A stretch of DNA of 64,000 nt from Bacteroides faecis MAJ27 (GTDB taxonomy: Bacteria; Bacteroidota; Bacteroidia; Bacteroidales; Bacteroidaceae). Location: NCBI RefSeq assembly GCF_900106755.1, contig NZ_FNNN01000007.1, positions 1 through 64,000 of the forward strand, written 5' to 3'. Below, in pieces: positions 9,020 through 17,271 of the stretch (positions are counted from its first letter, which is position 1; each line of letters opens with the position of its first letter). The position numbers and the translations under genes are program-made. The notes below the pieces were generated by a model. That model ran no database searches, was not told where the DNA came from, and saw nothing but the letters and a program-made list of their open reading frames with translations.

Positions 9020-9214
9020 TGCAAGGGAATAGGTGAAACCGGTGCCAAATGAATGCTTTCCAACTCCGATCCCCGGCAAAAGAACCCTGAGAACACCTTC
9101 TTCGACGACCTCTATGCCGGTTTCCATATCCAGCGAATCAGCATCTTCCGTTCCATCTGTTCCATAGCCGAGAAAAGAGAAGCGGTCAATGAATTGCTGA
9201 TCAGAAATTATTAA
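9008..9214 (+). pseudogene. Displaced C-terminal part of the Dam-type adenine methylase
   Basis: Read from 9008 this gives 68 codons ending at TAA 9212-9214: LANFCKGIGETGAK, then TGA (9050-9052), then MLSNSDPRQKNPENTFFDDL and YAGFHIQRI, ending NELLIRNY. This is the conserved C-terminal region of Dam/M.MboI-type N6-adenine methylases (LSNSD...FF..LY..F.I.R). It continues, in frame and without loss, the truncated minus-strand dam at 24056-24775 across the shared CTGGCAAATTTC. The TGA sits where relatives have an aromatic residue before MLSNSD (codon 248 of the rebuilt protein), most simply Trp. This fragment has no start of its own except the ATG right after the TGA. Confidence 0.8.
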
Positions 9215-9241
9215 GAATAAATATCCGGTGGTAGCCGGGTA

Positions 9242-9298
9242 GCAATAAAAAGAGAGCCAAATTCCCTCCAGCAGGGATTTGACTCTCTTTTTTATTGC
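9242..9298. terminator. Long imperfect inverted repeat, bidirectional terminator
   Basis: The 26-nt arms 9242-9267 and 9273-9298 are nearly complementary, with an A-rich start and a T-rich end (ACTCTCTTTTTTATTGC). It lies between the orphan dam 3' part and the 3' end of the primase gene, which converge on it. Confidence 0.65.
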
Positions 9299-9340
9299 CT
9301 GCCTTTCATGCATCAGACAAGGACCAGTATTTTATAATTT

Positions 9341-10291
9341 TCAACCGGACTGTTTCTTTGCAGGCTTTTCAATCAGCTTCGGGGCTGTTTCGTGCTGATG
9401 ATCCGTCTTGTTCTCCTGCGCCATCTTCCTGCCCAACAGGTAATCGTTCAAATCGTTATACTCCCGGTAGCAGTCGGACTTGTCCCTGACCGGGCATCCG
9501 GCTTGCGCCATCTGCTGAAAAGCCTGCCTTCCGGCGGAATCGTTATCCAGTAGGCAGAGGGCACTCTTATACTCTTTCAAGACAGGGATAGCCTTGCCTA
9601 CATTGCTGACCGAATTTAAAACGATATAGTCCGGACCGTTTCCTTTAGGCTGTCCGTTACCGGGATGTGTAGCCTTGAGCGTGAGGTATGAGAGATAATC
9701 CATAAAGCCTTCAACCACTATGCAACGGTCGCTGCCATTTTTGATATGGGTAATCTCTTTGGGCGATATGCTGCCTTTTAGGTATTTGTTACGGATCTCG
9801 TACCCGCCGCTCCGGTTGGCAAAGCCTACGGCAAAATACCATTTTCCCTTGTTCTGAAAATGCACTTCCTTGCATGCTTCCCTTGCGATTTCAGGCAAGA
9901 TGCCTCTTTCTTTGAGATATCCCAGCAAGACCGGGTTCGTCAGCGGATCAATGCGTACCTGCCGGTAGCCGGTAGCCTGCGGTTCCGCCTGCCGGGGAGA
10001 GGCTGCTACCGGACGGAAAGCAGCCGGAAAATGTCCCTCTATCGTTTTAAGCGCATAAGAGATATCCTTCGTCTTTTGAAGCTCCATCGCCAGGGTGATG
10101 ATGTCCCCTCCCTGTCCGATGCCGAAATCGTATCATAGGTTGCGGGATGCGCTCACCTTGAAAGAAGGTGTCTTCTCCTCACGGAAAGGGGAACAATACC
10201 AGATACTGTCCCCTTGTTGTTTTACCGGGTTGAACCCCATACGCCGGAGATAATCCTCCAACTGAATGCTCTTGGCTTCTTCAATGTTCAT
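9341..10291 (-). pseudogene. DnaG-type primase (zinc-finger-like plus Toprim) with in-frame TGA at a Trp position
   Basis: The full frame from the ATG at 10291 is 316 codons. The N-terminal primase segment has WYCSPFREEKTPSF, then NL-stop-YDFGIGQGGD. The TGA at 10135-10133 (codon 53) replaces the conserved Trp of NLWYDFG. The central Toprim domain shows VEGFMDYLS (catalytic Glu) and LLDNDSAGRQAF (metal-binding acids). A primase would prime complementary-strand synthesis of the transferred strand. There is no frameshift. The C-terminal TGA stop could itself be extended only three residues to a TAA. The cell would make a 52-residue stub unless the TGA is read through or translation restarts downstream. 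It lies 16 nt after the peptidase gene on the same strand. Confidence 0.8.
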
Positions 10292-10307
10292 TGTGTAACG
10301 GATTAAA

Positions 10308-10916
10308 TTAATGACTCTTTTTAGAACGGGAATCCTTTAGTATCACCCACTGCAACGGATTCTGCGGCTTCCCGTTTTTTCTCAGTTCAAAATGCAGATG
10401 GTTGCCGGTCGCTATGCCGGTATGACCGACATTGCCGATATGCCGACCTATGCGTACATCGCTCCCTTTCCTCACATGCAATTTGCTCAAGTGTGCATAC
10501 AACGTGGAAAAGCCGCCCGCGTGCCGGATTTCGATGTACCAGCCGTAACTGCTGCTATACCTGGCTTCAACGACTTTCCCGCTTCCTGAAGCATAGACCG
10601 GCGTGCCATAGGGTGCGGCAAGATCCACTCCGGCATGGAGTATCCTTTTCTTTTTCACCGGATGCATCCTTATACCGAAACCGGAAGAAACGGCATACCT
10701 CCTCCGACTTTCATTCAATGGATACAGAATAGGATAATCGGCCAGTACGGTAACCGGCAACCGGCTGTCTCATATGAAAGACTTTCACTGCCGGGCAGAG
10801 TGGATACGGTAGATGACAGCACTGAGTCCGGCTTTATATCCCTTTGACGGGGACTGTGCAAAAGCCGGACATGACAATAAGTGACAGAACATGACAATTA
10901 ATGACAACTTCCTCAT
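10308..10916 (-). pseudogene. Secreted M23-family peptidase with two in-frame TGA codons
   Basis: From the ATG at 10916: a signal peptide (MRKLSLIVMFCHLLSCPAFA), a short linker, then TGA at codons 44 (10787-10785) and 49 (10772-10770) in the string RQ-stop-KSFI-stop-DSRLPV. After that comes a full lysostaphin-type domain with the Zn ligands in HAGVD and HLHFELR. Such peptidases open peptidoglycan for DNA-transfer machines. Both stops are most simply TGG to TGA changes. The two catalytic-domain tryptophans (GWYIE, QWVIL) remain TGG. A start near residue 57 could make the catalytic domain without export. The promoter side is shared with the divergent DUF3945-type gene and carries the 10-bp repeat array. 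Confidence 0.75.
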
Positions 10917-10940
10917 AATCAAACTATTTAATGACAAAGA
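10871..10940. repeat. 10-bp-phased TGACA repeats between divergent operons
   Basis: ATGACAATAA, GTGACAGAAC, ATGACAATTA and ATGACAACTT begin at 10871, 10881, 10891 and 10901. A further in-phase ATGACAAAGA is at 10931. The array lies in the promoter region shared by the minus-strand peptidase/primase unit and the plus-strand DUF3945-type/array operon. Confidence 0.8.
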
Positions 10941-10990
10941 TAGTAATTTTACCCTCGTAAATGATTCATTAATCTTTAAAATTAACGTAT

Positions 10991-12130
10991 ATGAACGATG
11001 TGAATTTAGCTCCTGAAAACAAGGAAGCAACCCCGGAACACGGGTATTTGATGGCGTATGACAAGAAAGAGCAGAAAGCCAAAGGTGTAAAAGGAATCGC
11101 AGCGAACGGAGAGCTGGAAACGCTCGAAGCTAACGAGGCGAACAGGGACCAGTTTATCAAAGTGGACCAACGTGGAAACTTCTTCACCAACTTCGGGAAG
11201 AATTTTCTCTACCAGTACAATAATCCCGGTCGTTACTCCCTCTACAACATGCCGAAGGAAACGCTCGTAGAGCAGGCCAAAGAAAAGATCGAAGCGGCGC
11301 AGGAACCACAGAACGAAGCAGTCAGAAGGGAACTGGCTTCGACCAGGGTGTATAATAACCATCGCTTCAACGAGCGGGAAGTGAATTGGGAACAGGCCGC
11401 CAAATACGGCATTACCCCGGACGGACTGAAGAACGCAAAGGACAGCCTCGAAAGAATGTTGCAGGGAAAGACTTCCGCTATCGCTTTCCGTGTGGCAAAA
11501 AATTCCGAGCTGGGGCGTGAAAACGGGGATGCCAAACTCTCCCTGTTCCGCGACGAGAACGGAGCTGTCAAGTTCGACATCCACTACATCCGTCAGGCTC
11601 CCAAGATCGGGGAAGACTACAGGGGACATGTCCTGACGGAAGAAGACCTCAAGGCCCTGAACCAGACCGGCAATCTCGGCAAGGCGGTGGATGTAGTCAT
11701 TGACTACCGTACCAAAGAAACCAAATCCTGCTACCTTTCCAAAGACCCGGTGACCAATGAATTGTTCCATATGCCCGTAGAGCAGGCACGCATTCCGCGT
11801 AAGGTGAAAGATTATACGCTTTCTCCGAAAGAATACGATGCTGCCGTGCGCGGTGAGGAAGTACCGATCCGTTTCAAGTCTGATAATGGAAAATTTTATG
11901 CCACCTCCATCCAGATGAGTGCCGCCGAGCGAGGGGTGGAATTCCTCTGGGAAAGAAGCACCAAGAAGTTGGAAGAGGCACAGAAACAAGGTCAGGAACA
12001 AGACGGAAGCCAGCAGCAGCCCCATGCACCGGTACAAGTAGCCGGAAAACCCCGGAAAAAAGAGGAAGCCTCACAGCAAGCGGAAAAGAAACCGCGTACC
12101 CGTAAACCGTCCATCACACCTAAAATGTAA
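10991..12130 (+). CDS. DUF4099/DUF3945-type protein of Bacteroidales mobile elements
   Basis: 379 residues. An N-terminal GYLMAYDKKEQKAKGVKGI segment and a central region (about 105-330) with repeated blocks such as YGITPDGLKNAKDSLERML and MSAAERGVEFLW resemble the DUF4099/DUF3945 proteins that precede topoisomerase genes in these elements. The biochemical role is unknown. The C-terminus is a highly basic, Pro-rich, probably disordered tail ending in TRKPSITPKM. It opens a nine-gene operon whose members are 2-30 nt apart and nearly all end in a comparable basic tail. It is intact. Confidence 0.7.
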   Translation: MNDVNLAPENKEATPEHGYLMAYDKKEQKAKGVKGIAANGELETLEANEANRDQFIKVDQRGNFFTNFGKNFLYQYNNPGRYSLYNMPKETLVEQAKEKIEAAQEPQNEAVRRELASTRVYNNHRFNEREVNWEQAAKYGITPDGLKNAKDSLERMLQGKTSAIAFRVAKNSELGRENGDAKLSLFRDENGAVKFDIHYIRQAPKIGEDYRGHVLTEEDLKALNQTGNLGKAVDVVIDYRTKETKSCYLSKDPVTNELFHMPVEQARIPRKVKDYTLSPKEYDAAVRGEEVPIRFKSDNGKFYATSIQMSAAERGVEFLWERSTKKLEEAQKQGQEQDGSQQQPHAPVQVAGKPRKKEEASQQAEKKPRTRKPSITPKM

Positions 12131-12135
12131 GAAAA

Positions 12136-13560
12136 ATGGCAACCTATATTTCTGATGATCCCAAACTATTGGACGAGCTTTTCAGGAAAGACGGTGAAGG
12201 CCAGCTCCTTGTCGGTTATGAAACCGGCAAGGAGAAACCCCATGCAGAATCCTCCTATATGCTTTATCCTGCCAATCCCGACAGGCAAGACCCTGTCTAT
12301 ACGTTTATGGCCTTGTTCAGCCAACAATCGATAAAAGCCAAATACTCCGCCTTCGTACCGAATACCCGTCTGGAAATCTATTCATTCCCGAAGATGACGG
12401 ATGTACCGGCTATCTCCGGAGATATTTCCAAAAAGGAATATATCAATCAGGTATTACTACCCTATATCCGGGAAAAGGGACTGGCTCCTCTAATAAGTAC
12501 CAATCTGAGAAATGTCCTGTTTGCGCAGTCACGCAGCGATATCCTCATGATATCGGGAGAACTTCCGAAACTGACCACACAGCAGTTGGACGAGCTGGTC
12601 CATTTTCATCAGAAGCAGGATGAGCTGGCTGCCAGGTATGATTATAATCCGGTTTACAAATTACCGCTGCATGCTGTGGAAACGTCCAAAGGAATCTTGT
12701 TTTTCAGTGATACCAAAATGGGACGGGAGGGATTGAAGAGCTTTTACCAACAGTTATCCGGCAATTATTTCTGGGTTCATGGCGAACCCGGTCCTGTCAG
12801 GCAATACAACGTCAACTGCCTGTCCGACGATATCTGTCCTTTGGTGGATGCCTGCTACCGGAAGAATCCCCAAAGCGGAAAAGGGGAATATGATTTTGAT
12901 AATGCTGTATTCTCAAAAGAGGCTTTCCGTGACAGGAAACAGTGGAAACTGGCGTTTGAAACGGACATGGAGCCGAGCGCTTCTGAATTTCTCCGCCTGA
13001 ATGAATTTGCCGGATGTCCTGCGAGCCGTAACAATGCGGATATCAGCAAACTGTTGTATCTGATGGAGAACGGATTCAAGCGGGATATAATAAATGATCC
13101 CGATTTCGGATACCGGAATGTCTTTCAGGAGTATGTCACCCGGATAGACGACTGTATCAACGGACAGTCCTCGGGGCCAGATTTGTCAGATGTGCTGGAT
13201 GACATGCGTTGGAAAGCGAAGAATATCCTTCTGACGGATTTCGATGTCCGTGGACACCGTACATTGGAAAGGACACTGAATGACAGGAGCGTCCCGTTTC
13301 TCATCAATGGAACCGATGCCGGCGAAGCCATGAGGCAAGCCTTGCTGGAAGGAAAGTGGATCTACTGTCCCCAAATATCCAAGTCAATGCCAGATTTACA
13401 TTTCCTCCATGCCGAAAAGACATGCAACCGGGTAATGGCATATACCAAATCTCCCGTAAACAAGACCGTGTATCAGGAGAAAAACGGCAAAATCATTCCA
13501 TATGTACCGGCTTTGAAAAAGGTATCGAAAACGAAAAGGAACAATTCCCTCAAAATGTAA
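12136..13560 (+). CDS. Unknown array protein 1 (ETxxG...DVRGHR family)
   Basis: 474 residues, no signal peptide. I do not recognise the family. It has an N-terminal domain (1-160) with PLISTNLRNVLFA, motif A (about 180-212) VETSKGILFFSDTKMGREGL followed by an aromatic-rich stretch ending GNYFW, a middle region, and motif B (about 368-378) DFDVRGHRTLE. The same order recurs in the next genes, so these are diverged paralogues. The C-terminal tail is basic (KTKRNNSLKM). It starts 5 nt after the DUF3945-type gene. It is intact with TGG tryptophans. Confidence 0.6.
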   Translation: MATYISDDPKLLDELFRKDGEGQLLVGYETGKEKPHAESSYMLYPANPDRQDPVYTFMALFSQQSIKAKYSAFVPNTRLEIYSFPKMTDVPAISGDISKKEYINQVLLPYIREKGLAPLISTNLRNVLFAQSRSDILMISGELPKLTTQQLDELVHFHQKQDELAARYDYNPVYKLPLHAVETSKGILFFSDTKMGREGLKSFYQQLSGNYFWVHGEPGPVRQYNVNCLSDDICPLVDACYRKNPQSGKGEYDFDNAVFSKEAFRDRKQWKLAFETDMEPSASEFLRLNEFAGCPASRNNADISKLLYLMENGFKRDIINDPDFGYRNVFQEYVTRIDDCINGQSSGPDLSDVLDDMRWKAKNILLTDFDVRGHRTLERTLNDRSVPFLINGTDAGEAMRQALLEGKWIYCPQISKSMPDLHFLHAEKTCNRVMAYTKSPVNKTVYQEKNGKIIPYVPALKKVSKTKRNNSLKM

Positions 13561-13564
13561 TGAT

Positions 13565-14380
13565 ATGAAGCAACCTGAACAATCCTATACAGCCATAGAG
13601 ACAGCCCATGGCTTTGTGTTCTTTACTGATACGACGGAAGGACAGAAAAACAGGCAGGACTTTCTGCAATTTATGGCAGACCATTACTTCGATCCCCATT
13701 TCAATCTTGGTCCGGTAAATGTTTACCGGGCAGAAGGAGTCCTAAAGGATGGATCCTATGTCAATCCGGGTGAAGGCCTGTACCCGGAATATGCTTACCT
13801 GCAGATGGATAAGACACCGGAAATGGAGCTGGTCTACCGGAATGAGATGAAGCCGACCTGGGAGGATTTCGGTAGTTTCTGCCACAATATGCATTGTACC
13901 AGCAGCCATCGCAACCGTAATATCGCTGATATTTTGGAGGAAATAGAAAGCAAGGACCGTAAATTACTGGAGCTTTCCAAACAAGGTACAGCATCGGATA
14001 TCCGGCAGCAGATAGAAGAAACCGGCCAGGATAAAGCCTTGCTGGACAAACTCCTCAAGCAGTATTACGATGTGCGTGGACACCGGACTGTTGGGAACAT
14101 CCTCCGCGACCCGATGGAATGTGTCACCGTAGACGGTGTCCGGCTCTTTACCCCTCACCGGCAAGTATTGGCGGCAGGGCACGGACTCTTCCTGCCGGGA
14201 GAGGCAAAAAGCAACCCGTCCCATGCCTATGCATGGATAAACGGGGATTTCACCCGGATCGTATTTTCTAAGGATCCTCCTGCGAACAAACAGGTGTTCA
14301 AAGTGAAAACAGTCATCGAAAAGGCTTTGAATAAAAAGCAGGACGTGAAAAAGAAAAGAAATACCCACCCTAAATTGTAG
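13565..14380 (+). CDS. Unknown array protein 2, short form
   Basis: 271 residues. It begins almost directly with motif A (IETAHGFVFFTDTTEGQKNR, about 11-30, then FMADHYFDPHFN) and has motif B (YDVRGHRTVGNIL) near residue 167, so it lacks the N-terminal domain of its neighbours. The basic tail is KKRNTHPKL. Function unknown. The 4-nt gap to the previous gene suggests translational coupling. Confidence 0.55.
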   Translation: MKQPEQSYTAIETAHGFVFFTDTTEGQKNRQDFLQFMADHYFDPHFNLGPVNVYRAEGVLKDGSYVNPGEGLYPEYAYLQMDKTPEMELVYRNEMKPTWEDFGSFCHNMHCTSSHRNRNIADILEEIESKDRKLLELSKQGTASDIRQQIEETGQDKALLDKLLKQYYDVRGHRTVGNILRDPMECVTVDGVRLFTPHRQVLAAGHGLFLPGEAKSNPSHAYAWINGDFTRIVFSKDPPANKQVFKVKTVIEKALNKKQDVKKKRNTHPKL

Positions 14381-14384
14381 AAAT

Positions 14385-15833
14385 ATGGACAAGAGAAACC
14401 AAATGGAAAATTCTTTTTTCGATCCCGACAAGCCGGGAAGTATTTTTGTCGGTATGGACCGTTACCATCAGTACTCTCCCCACCAGCCCCGAAATGCCCT
14501 CACATTCATTCAGAAAGGAGATGCGGACAGCCTGTTCCGCAAATTCCTGATTGACAATATCAAGGAAGCGGAGTGCTGCCCCTATATTCCGGATACGGAA
14601 CTGCTCCGGTTTGACCTGGCGAACATGAGGCAGGTTCCACCGGTAGATACCCATACCCCTTTCGAGGAATATATCAGCAAGGAACTGCTGCCGTATTTTC
14701 AAGAACACTGCATTCCCCCTGCCAAACGCATTTCCCTGCGTGATGCGGTCTATACCTATAAATACAAGAATGAACCGGACGGCGGCATATTGAAGAAGTA
14801 TCTCATGCAGGAACCCGCATACTTGGAGTTTCGATTACAGCAACAGGAAAAAAGGACATTGTACCGGTGCCAGCCGCGGTACACATTCCCCTTAAAAGTG
14901 GTGGAGAATGACTTCGGATACCTTATCTTTTCCGGTAACGAGATCGGCAGGAACGGATTCAGGGAGTGCATCCGGTACATCACGGACCATTACTTCGACC
15001 CGCACTACGATACCGGCCATCTGGCCGTCTACGACAGTACGTTCATGGACAAGAACCTGGTTCCTCTCATAGATGCCGCTTACAAGCCGTGCAAACCGAT
15101 GGAACTGGATTATTCCTTCGATTTTTATCCGGCATCCTATATCGGTCTTGACGAACTGCCCAAAGAATTCATCGACAGTTTAAAACCGGTATGCTACCAT
15201 TCGATGGAAGCGACAGCCGGGGATTTTATAAAATTCGCCACCGACTGGCATTTCAATAAGGATACGCAGGTTTCCATCAGCCGGGAGAACCATGACATTT
15301 ACCGGCTGCTGACCGTCATGCGTAACGGTTATATGAATATTCATGAACAACCGTTTACCTATTTCAATGAACTGCTGCCGTATGCCAAGGAATTTGAAAA
15401 AGTCACGCAGGTTAAATCTGCCGGCGAATTCGATACGGGAAAGTTCAAGCGGTTGTCTACGGAAATCCGGAAGGCTGCCGATGGAATTTTGAAAAGGGAT
15501 TTCGATGTGAGAGGGCACCGTTCCCTTGAGAATATGTTGAATGACTCCACCGTTACCTTCACCGTCGGAAGCCGAAAACTGAATGAAGTTCAAAAGACGG
15601 CACTGGCTTCGGGATACGCACTGTATCTCCCGGAAAACAACAAGGAGGCGACAAGGCATCTCCTTTTTTGCAAGGCCGACTTTGAGCAGGGCAGAATTGA
15701 GGGTTCCTCCAAGCCCTTCGGCGTCAGGACATACGTGATAAAGGACGGACTGCTCTGTCCGCTGCCGGAAGAGAAGAATACCGTTAAAAAGACTGAGAAT
15801 AAGAACAGACATAACAATAACCGTTTAAAATAA
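14385..15833 (+). CDS. Unknown array protein 3
   Basis: 482 residues with the full architecture: an N-terminal domain (RISLRDAVYTYKYKNEP near 125), motif A near 171-210 (VENDFGYLIFSGNEIGRNGF, then ITDHYFDPHYDTG) and motif B near 372 (DFDVRGHRSLENML). The basic tail is NRHNNNRLK. It is closest to array proteins 1 and 2 in motif B. Function unknown. Confidence 0.55.
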   Translation: MDKRNQMENSFFDPDKPGSIFVGMDRYHQYSPHQPRNALTFIQKGDADSLFRKFLIDNIKEAECCPYIPDTELLRFDLANMRQVPPVDTHTPFEEYISKELLPYFQEHCIPPAKRISLRDAVYTYKYKNEPDGGILKKYLMQEPAYLEFRLQQQEKRTLYRCQPRYTFPLKVVENDFGYLIFSGNEIGRNGFRECIRYITDHYFDPHYDTGHLAVYDSTFMDKNLVPLIDAAYKPCKPMELDYSFDFYPASYIGLDELPKEFIDSLKPVCYHSMEATAGDFIKFATDWHFNKDTQVSISRENHDIYRLLTVMRNGYMNIHEQPFTYFNELLPYAKEFEKVTQVKSAGEFDTGKFKRLSTEIRKAADGILKRDFDVRGHRSLENMLNDSTVTFTVGSRKLNEVQKTALASGYALYLPENNKEATRHLLFCKADFEQGRIEGSSKPFGVRTYVIKDGLLCPLPEEKNTVKKTENKNRHNNNRLK

Positions 15834-15839
15834 AGCGAT

Positions 15840-16151
15840 ATGATACCTAAAAGTCAGATGTACCTCGGAGCGCGGATTGTAGAGAACGATCCGGAAGAGG
15901 AAACTCCCGTTGTTCCCTATAAAGGAACAGTAACAGCCATTGAAGAAACCGGAAAAGGGGAACTGGATTACTTTGTCTATATCCGGCTGGATGATGAGTC
16001 CATGAAACAAAAAAGAATCTCCCTTTGCTGCCCGGACAAGATCATGACCTGTTTTCCATGGACTATAGACCTGGAAGAAAAACAGAAAATGGAGCAGAAA
16101 ATGAAGAATAAAAAAGTTCCCGACCCGTCGAAACGGCATAGACTATCTTAA
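15840..16151 (+). CDS. Small unknown protein of the array operon
   Basis: 103 residues, mainly beta-rich in the N-terminal part (KGTVTAIEETGKGELDYFV), then a charged helix and a basic tail (KKVPDPSKRHRLS). It lacks motifs A and B but shares the tail type and spacing of its neighbours. Function unknown. Confidence 0.5.
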   Translation: MIPKSQMYLGARIVENDPEEETPVVPYKGTVTAIEETGKGELDYFVYIRLDDESMKQKRISLCCPDKIMTCFPWTIDLEEKQKMEQKMKNKKVPDPSKRHRLS

Positions 16152-16180
16152 TCAACCATTCATCTAAACCATAAAATAAT

Positions 16181-17251
16181 ATGAGTACATACATTGGTTT
16201 CAATTTGAACAGCAACAGGCAGATTGAACATTTCCAGACCATAGAGAATCGTTATGGCATCAATTCAGATGGCGGCAAATTTCTTTTCGGGCAGGCAGAA
16301 CTGGCCTTGAAAGGCTCCTACATTCCTAAGGAAGAAGTCTATTTAATACCATATCAGGGTGCTGTACAACCGGGGAACATTGAAAGGTTCATCAAGGACA
16401 TGACCCATAACGGAGGACTGTCTTGTGCAACTCATTTCCCATTGCGGGATATCGCCTTCGTTTACGAGAATACATCTCCTTATGGCATCCATAATGTGGA
16501 TAGCATCCAGAGAATGCTTCAAAAGGCCAAAGACAATCCCCTGCTGAAAAAACAACTGAACGCTTACCGCGCATTCCATCAAGAAAAGGAAAAAGATATC
16601 TACAACAGGGTGATTACTGCAATAAATACGAACCAGGGAGTCCTGATGTTCAATGATACCGGCAGGGGGATACAGTGTGCGCAGAAATACCTGCAGCATA
16701 TTGGCGATAATTTCTTCTCGCCGGTTTACAGGGATGCGGATAAACTGCAAATATATTATTTCAGCACTTCCAATATCAATCTGATCAAAGAGGCGTCAAA
16801 GTGTTCGAACATGTTTGAACATGGCTTAAAAAAGATATACCTTCCCCAAAAGGCTCATTTCCTGGATTCAAATATGATAGCCAACTATACCCCGGCGGTA
16901 GAATGCAGCATGGCTCCCTCTTTGGAATGTTATAACCAACTGGCCGAAAAGTTGAATCTGGGCAAGAGCCAGAAGAATTATAACATAGGCGTACTCGACC
17001 GGATCTGCAAGACCGGGCAAATCGGGAATTTGGAAAAAGACAGCCGGTTCAACCATCAAAACAGCTTTGTCTCCCTGGATGAACGGATCAGGCTGTCTTA
17101 TGTGGGGAAGCAGGATGGCACACTGCTGAAAAATGCACTTGAACGGACCATCAAGGATACGGCAAAGAGAATCCTACAGACGGACTATGCGGTACGGGGC
17201 TATGAACCGCCCAAACAGGAAAAGAAAAAGAGTAGAAGTATCACCATGTAA
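16181..17251 (+). CDS. Unknown array protein 4
   Basis: 356 residues. N-terminal domain with HFPLRDIAFVYENTSP, motif A near 147-185 (INTNQGVLMFNDTGRGIQ, then IGDNFFSP) and a weakened motif B near 334 (DYAVRGYE). The basic tail is KKKSRSITM. It is more diverged than array proteins 1-3. Function unknown. Confidence 0.5.
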   Translation: MSTYIGFNLNSNRQIEHFQTIENRYGINSDGGKFLFGQAELALKGSYIPKEEVYLIPYQGAVQPGNIERFIKDMTHNGGLSCATHFPLRDIAFVYENTSPYGIHNVDSIQRMLQKAKDNPLLKKQLNAYRAFHQEKEKDIYNRVITAINTNQGVLMFNDTGRGIQCAQKYLQHIGDNFFSPVYRDADKLQIYYFSTSNINLIKEASKCSNMFEHGLKKIYLPQKAHFLDSNMIANYTPAVECSMAPSLECYNQLAEKLNLGKSQKNYNIGVLDRICKTGQIGNLEKDSRFNHQNSFVSLDERIRLSYVGKQDGTLLKNALERTIKDTAKRILQTDYAVRGYEPPKQEKKKSRSITM

Positions 17252-17271
17252 CTATTTTAAATTTCAATCGT

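Noticed and set aside
8876..9313. Minus-strand open frame of 145 codons
   Set aside because: It lies antisense to the displaced dam C-terminus, whose homology is clear, and crosses the terminator.
10871..10910. CRISPR-like array
   Set aside because: The 10-bp units have no spacers and no cas genes are nearby.
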